From positions 1-36,724 of the forward strand of contig URMH01000027.1 of assembly GCA_900549015.1 (NCBI GenBank): a stretch of 36,724 bases of DNA, given 5' to 3'. Under the pieces are notes generated by a model that did not search any database, was not told the DNA's origin, and saw nothing but the letters and a program-made list of their open reading frames with translations. Shown here piece after piece: positions 33,290-36,724 of this stretch. Each line of letters begins with the position of its first letter. Within the stretch, counting starts at the first letter, position 1. The translations under genes and the position numbers were made by a program. This stretch comes from an uncultured Blautia sp. Lineage in GTDB: Bacteria; Bacillota; Clostridia; Lachnospirales; Lachnospiraceae.

Positions 33290-35065
33290 TTAATCCTCCT
33301 TCACAATGGCGTCTTTCGGGCAGACCTGCGTACATACGTCACAGCCTACACACTGCGCCTTATTAATGCTTACCTTCTTTGTTTCTCTGTCGTAAGACAT
33401 AGCCGGACAGCCGGCTTTGAGGCAGAGCTTACAGCCGATACATTTTTCTGTATCCACCTTATTTTTTGTAACGAAAAGCTCCTCGAACTCTTCTTTATCT
33501 TCTTTTGAGAACTTTTTCAGCACACATGGCCAGCGTGTAATGATCACGGACGGTTCTGTGAGCGCAAGACATTTATCGAGCGTTTCATCTACCTCTGAAA
33601 GATTATTGGGATTGATCACATACACGTGCTTCACGCCGATGGCTCTTACAATATCCTCGATTTTAATAAGGGTTGTCTCATCGCCCTTTGCCGTATATCC
33701 TGTTCCGGGATTTTCCTGATGGCCTGTCATTCCCGTAATGCGGTTGTCCAGAATAATATTCACCGTATTGCTTCCATTATATACGGTGTTGATAAGGGAG
33801 TTGATTCCTGTATGGAAAAATGTGGAGTCCCCAAGCACTGTCACCACTCTTCTTGTATCTCCCTGTGCCTGAAACGCCTTCTGTGCTCCGTGTCCGAGAC
33901 TGATGCTGGCTCCCATACATACGGTGGAATCCATAGCGCTGTACGGTTTTCCTGCTGCCAGCGTATAACAGCCAATATCACCGCTTATCATAATGTCTTT
34001 TCTCTTTCCCAGACGGTAAAAAAGGCCTCTGTGAGGACAGCCTGCGCAGAAAGTCGGCGCCCGGTTAATCAGCTTGCTTCTGTCAAATTCCAGAGTTTTA
34101 TTTTTTTCACCTGTGACACAGGCACGGATTACGTCAGGAGTCATTTCTCCATATGACGGGAAAAGGTCTTTTCCAATACAGTCGCATCCCTGCTGACGCA
34201 CAAATTCTTCTATATAAGGATCATTTTCTTCCAGGATATACACCTTATCTACTTTTGCGCAGAATTCTTTTACAAGACCTGCCGGAAGCGGATTTGTAAA
34301 TCCCAATTTTAAATAGGAAGCATTTTCCCCAAAAACCTCTTTTGCATAATAATAGCAGATACCTGATGCTATAACGCCTACTTTTGTATCCCCCATTTCC
34401 ATTCTGTTAAACGGACTTGTCTCACTGTACTGCGCAAGTTTTTCAAGACGTTCCTCTACTTTCACTCTTAAATTTCTTGCAATAGCGGGAAGACATACAT
34501 ATTTCCCCGGATTTTTTTCCCATTTTTTTGCCGGTACCGTCTCTCTCTCTTTTAATTCCACAATGGATTTGGAATGACAGACACGCGTTGTCATACGAAT
34601 AATAAATGGTGTATCATACTCTTCTCCCAGCTCATACGCCGCTTTTACCATATCGATACATTCCTGGCTGTCAGACGGCTCCAGCATGGCAATTTTGGCA
34701 GCCTTCGCATAATTTCTGTTGTCCTGCTCGTTCTGAGAAGAAAACATACCCGGCTCATCTGCCGTTATGATTACATTTCCTCCATTTACTCCCATATACG
34801 CCCAGGTAAACATAGGGTCTGCCGCCACGTTCATTCCCACATGCTTCATAGATACCATACTGCGAAGCCCTGCTACAGACGCTCCGATTGCAGACTCCAT
34901 TGCAACCTTTTCATTTGGAGCCCACTCTGCATATATATCTTCATATGTAGAAAGATTTTCCAGAATTTCCGTACTGGGTGTTCCCGGATATGCAGATGCG
35001 TACGACACCCCTGCCTCATATGCGCCTCTTGCGATGGCTTCATCGCCGGTCATTAACTTTCTCAT
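33290..35065 (-). CDS. iorA: Indolepyruvate ferredoxin oxidoreductase subunit alpha
   Basis: The 591-residue protein has the pyruvate-oxidoreductase alpha-like N-terminal half (GDEAIARGAYEAGVSYASAYPGTPSTE), then a thiamine diphosphate domain (GDIGCYTLAAG, GDSTFFHTGINSLINTVYN) and two C-terminal 4Fe-4S clusters (CIGCKLCLKAGCP and CVGCDVCTQVCP). Oxygen-sensitive, cytoplasmic. First gene of iorA-iorB-NSS-aminotransferase, with a near-consensus promoter and an adjacent palindrome. Confidence 0.96.
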   Translation of the reverse strand: MRKLMTGDEAIARGAYEAGVSYASAYPGTPSTEILENLSTYEDIYAEWAPNEKVAMESAIGASVAGLRSMVSMKHVGMNVAADPMFTWAYMGVNGGNVIITADEPGMFSSQNEQDNRNYAKAAKIAMLEPSDSQECIDMVKAAYELGEEYDTPFIIRMTTRVCHSKSIVELKERETVPAKKWEKNPGKYVCLPAIARNLRVKVEERLEKLAQYSETSPFNRMEMGDTKVGVIASGICYYYAKEVFGENASYLKLGFTNPLPAGLVKEFCAKVDKVYILEENDPYIEEFVRQQGCDCIGKDLFPSYGEMTPDVIRACVTGEKNKTLEFDRSKLINRAPTFCAGCPHRGLFYRLGKRKDIMISGDIGCYTLAAGKPYSAMDSTVCMGASISLGHGAQKAFQAQGDTRRVVTVLGDSTFFHTGINSLINTVYNGSNTVNIILDNRITGMTGHQENPGTGYTAKGDETTLIKIEDIVRAIGVKHVYVINPNNLSEVDETLDKCLALTEPSVIITRWPCVLKKFSKEDKEEFEELFVTKNKVDTEKCIGCKLCLKAGCPAMSYDRETKKVSINKAQCVGCDVCTQVCPKDAIVKED

Positions 35066-35121
35066 AATCTTCCTCCTTATCAGGTATCATTCACCTTAAT
35101 ATTATTCTATACTGGTATTTC

Positions 35122-35164
35122 ATTGTACCCCTGCGGCACTAATATGTCAACGCATTTATGCGTT
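35122..35164 (-). promoter_or_regulatory. Promoter of the ior operon with overlapping palindrome
   Basis: On the minus strand TTGACA (35145-35150), a 17-base spacer and TACAAT (35122-35127). The 16-base palindrome AACGCATAAATGCGTT (7-bp arms, 35149-35164) overlaps the outer edge of the -35 box, well placed for an operator. Confidence 0.8.
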
Positions 35165-35171
35165 AAAGTGT

Positions 35172-35219
35172 AAAAAGCTGTAAAAAAGCCGAATTTCTTC
35201 GACCTTTTTACAGCTTTTA
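35172..35219 (-). terminator. Long terminator after the ABC remnant
   Basis: AAAAGCTGTAAAAA pairs with TTTTTACAGCTTTT, with CGAA/TTCG pairing inside. On the minus strand a T-rich stretch follows. Confidence 0.8.
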
Positions 35220-35230
35220 ATCAATATTTA

Positions 35231-35904
35231 TCACCCAAACTGGCTCATATAAAGAGCTGCATATTTTCCATTTTTCGCCATGAGCTCCTCGTGATTTCCT
35301 ATTTCTTTTATATCCCCGTTTTCCATATATAAAATCATATCTGCATCACGGATTGTGGAAAGCCGGTGGGCAATTACAAAGCTGGTACGTCCTTTCATCA
35401 ATTCAGCCATCGCTTTTTGAATCAGAACTTCCGTATGCGTATCCACATTACTGGTCGCCTCATCAAGAATCATAATCTCCGGATCAGACGCAATGGCACG
35501 TGCAATTGTCAAAAGCTGACGTTCCCCCTGAGAGATATTTTCAGCCCCCTTACTGAGAAGCATATCATATCCTCCCGGAAGTGTTTTAATAAAGCTGTGG
35601 GCACACGCTGATTTTGCCGCTGCTTTTATTTTTTCTTTCGGCATATTTTCTTCCGCATATCCTATATTATCTTTAATTGTTCCCTCAAAAAGCCATGTAT
35701 CCTGAAGAACCATACCAAAACGTTTTCTAAGCTCTTCCCGTGACATATCTGTGATTTTTACGCCGTCTACCCGAATAGAACCTCCGTTTAACTCATAAAA
35801 ACGCATCAGAAGATTAATAAGCGTGGTTTTTCCTGCTCCTGTCGGTCCACCACCGCTATCTTCTGTCCCGGCTTTAGCTTCACTTTTGAAAATATAGTTT
35901 TCAT
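35231..35904 (-). pseudogene. C-terminal remnant of an ABC exporter, frameshifted
   Basis: The intact part (from about 35848 down) is the nucleotide-binding domain of a multidrug-type exporter: Walker A GPTGAGKTT, Q-loop VLQDTWLFEGT, signature ISQGERQLLTIARA, Walker B IMILDEATSNVD, H-loop IAHRLSTI. The six-helix membrane domain is absent; only about 225 of a usual 580 or more residues remain. The segment before Walker A (IFSKVKLKPGQKIAVV) is in another frame; one missing G near 35846-35853 explains the shift. Further indels are likely upstream of 35904, where family similarity is split between frames. It cannot form a transporter by itself. Confidence 0.8.
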
Positions 35905-35947
35905 AATGAAAAATCTCCTTTTCTCCCTGAAAACAGGGTTATTTTTA

Positions 35948-36165
35948 TCATTCTTTATTTAATACCGGAATATTTATGATTCCTTTTTCATGCAGTCTTC
36001 CAAGGAATGCAAAACATAACGGCAGCCCAAAGAGCCCGATAACTCCAAAAAGGCAATCACAAAGGGAAACAGAACAGAAAGTATGTATTTATATCCCAGC
36101 AGGATTCCGCCTGCGATCAGAGCCCAGTAAAGTACCTTTACTATAAAATCCTTCTGTCGTTCCAT
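35948..36165 (-). pseudogene. YtvI/AI-2E-like membrane protein with internal deletion
   Basis: The frame begins MERQKDFIVKVLYWALIAGG with the first hydrophobic segment of YtvI-type sporulation membrane proteins, up to FPFVIAFL. At that point a one-base frame change gives FGVIGLFGLPLCFAFLGRL followed by a short tail ending at 35948, which matches the usual C-terminus of the same family (FGVIG-x-FG-x-P). The roughly 280 middle residues are gone. A deletion between short T-rich repeats (CTTTTT) would give this joint. An ATGA overlap with the preceding GNAT gene (ATG 36186) marks the old operon; ATG 36165 is an alternative start. Confidence 0.7.
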
Positions 36166-36182
36166 TGTGCTGCGTTCCCCGT

Positions 36183-36669
36183 TCATGCAGAAACCCCATT
36201 TAAAATTCTGATATTTGATAATTTAAAAAACAATTTTCCCAAAGCATACTCCTGAAGGCTCATATATTTTTCCGGTGTCACCTTTCCCCCGTAATTCATA
36301 ATCTCCATATTCCCACTCGCTCCAGTAATAAAAATACCGGAAGAAGAAAAGCCGTTTTTCAGATAAAATTTTCGCCGTGCGATACGCTGATCCCTGTTGT
36401 CTGCATCATCCTCCAGACGCTCAATTAAAAGCACGATCTTTTTATCAGAAAACTCTCTGCATACATTCTGCATAATATAGCTTCCCGTTCCTTTACTTCT
36501 TATTCTGGAAGATACCGCCAGATAATCTACCATGACCATATCTTTATAAGGAATCAAAACAACAAATCCCAGAATCTGATTTTCCTCCGAAGCAGTCATA
36601 ATTACTGCTTTTTTCTTTTTTACAGAGCGCTTTAACGTAAAAAATGGTTTCCTTTCTCTTTTCGGAAAT
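36183..36669 (-). pseudogene. GNAT acetyltransferase truncated at its N-terminus by the repeat
   Basis: Recognisable GNAT sequence runs from TFPKRERKPF (36643-36671) through the acetyl-CoA motif region (VSSRIRSKGTGSYIM) to the stop at 36183. The first ATG in frame (36599) is internal: 23 further codons upstream of it are clearly family-like and open, but then the frame enters the terminal repeat and meets TGA (36687-36689). The first strand and helix (about 20-25 residues) are missing. No start or ribosome site is available for the extended frame. Interruption by an inserted or recombined repeat is the direct reading. Confidence 0.75.
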
Positions 36670-36723
36670 GTATAGTGGTTCAGTTGTCAAGACACAAATT
36701 TAATCTTTTCATAATGAACAGAT
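36670..36723. repeat. Terminal inverted repeat, right copy
   Basis: Exact inverted copy of bases 1-54. Its inner boundary coincides with the point where the GNAT reading frame loses family similarity. The coordinate 36724 extends the match by one base beyond what the left edge can show. Confidence 0.85.
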
Positions 36724-36724
36724 A

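Overview
The window reads as chromosomal DNA of an anaerobic, low-to-mid-GC Bacillota, most likely class Clostridia and family Lachnospiraceae. The signs are AGGAGG-type ribosome sites and sigma-A promoters, an anaerobic cobaltochelatase (CbiK), indolepyruvate:ferredoxin oxidoreductase, a UPF0735/hom/apgM-like/lysC cluster, and the hpf-secA-prfB order. No rRNA, tRNA, CRISPR array or complete transposase gene is visible. Both ends carry the same 54 bp in inverted orientation, so the window looks like a whole contig bounded by a repeat.

Layout. (1) 1-2253: an open frame running off the left edge, a 21-codon peptide gene behind a perfect consensus promoter, a small secreted protein, a BlaR1-like M56 protease broken by a frameshift, and its BlaI-type repressor. 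(2) 2475-8037: a DUF4190-like membrane protein, then a threonine/lysine-branch operon (UPF0735 ACT regulator, hom, apgM-like presumed homoserine kinase, lysC, DUF975 protein). (3) 8124-13038: prfB without its usual programmed frameshift, an ArsR-type regulator with a frameshifted MFS transporter, and aminopeptidase P. (4) 13145-20962: a DapF homologue with both catalytic cysteines replaced by serine, an AraC regulator, secA, a NusG-II/Gx-transporter pair, cutC, hpf and a lipoprotein. (5) 21106-26073: the cobO-dapA-dapB operon, a double OB-fold protein and typA. (6) 26170-30000: a cobalamin-riboswitch-controlled cobalt uptake operon, cbiM-N-Q and a cbiO-cbiK fusion. (7) 30007-35065: iorA-iorB-NSS transporter-aminotransferase, a self-contained route for aromatic amino acid uptake and oxidation. 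(8) 35231-36724: three decayed genes (ABC exporter, YtvI-like protein, GNAT) next to the terminal repeat.

Working together: hom, the presumed homoserine kinase, lysC, dapA and dapB supply threonine, lysine and diaminopimelate. cobO, the riboswitch, cbiMNQO and CbiK form a cobalt-to-corrinoid module. The ior operon couples transport, transamination and ferredoxin reduction. Gene decay is concentrated in accessory genes. Single-base frameshifts in three of them (M56 protease, MFS, ABC) may be real mutations or sequence errors.
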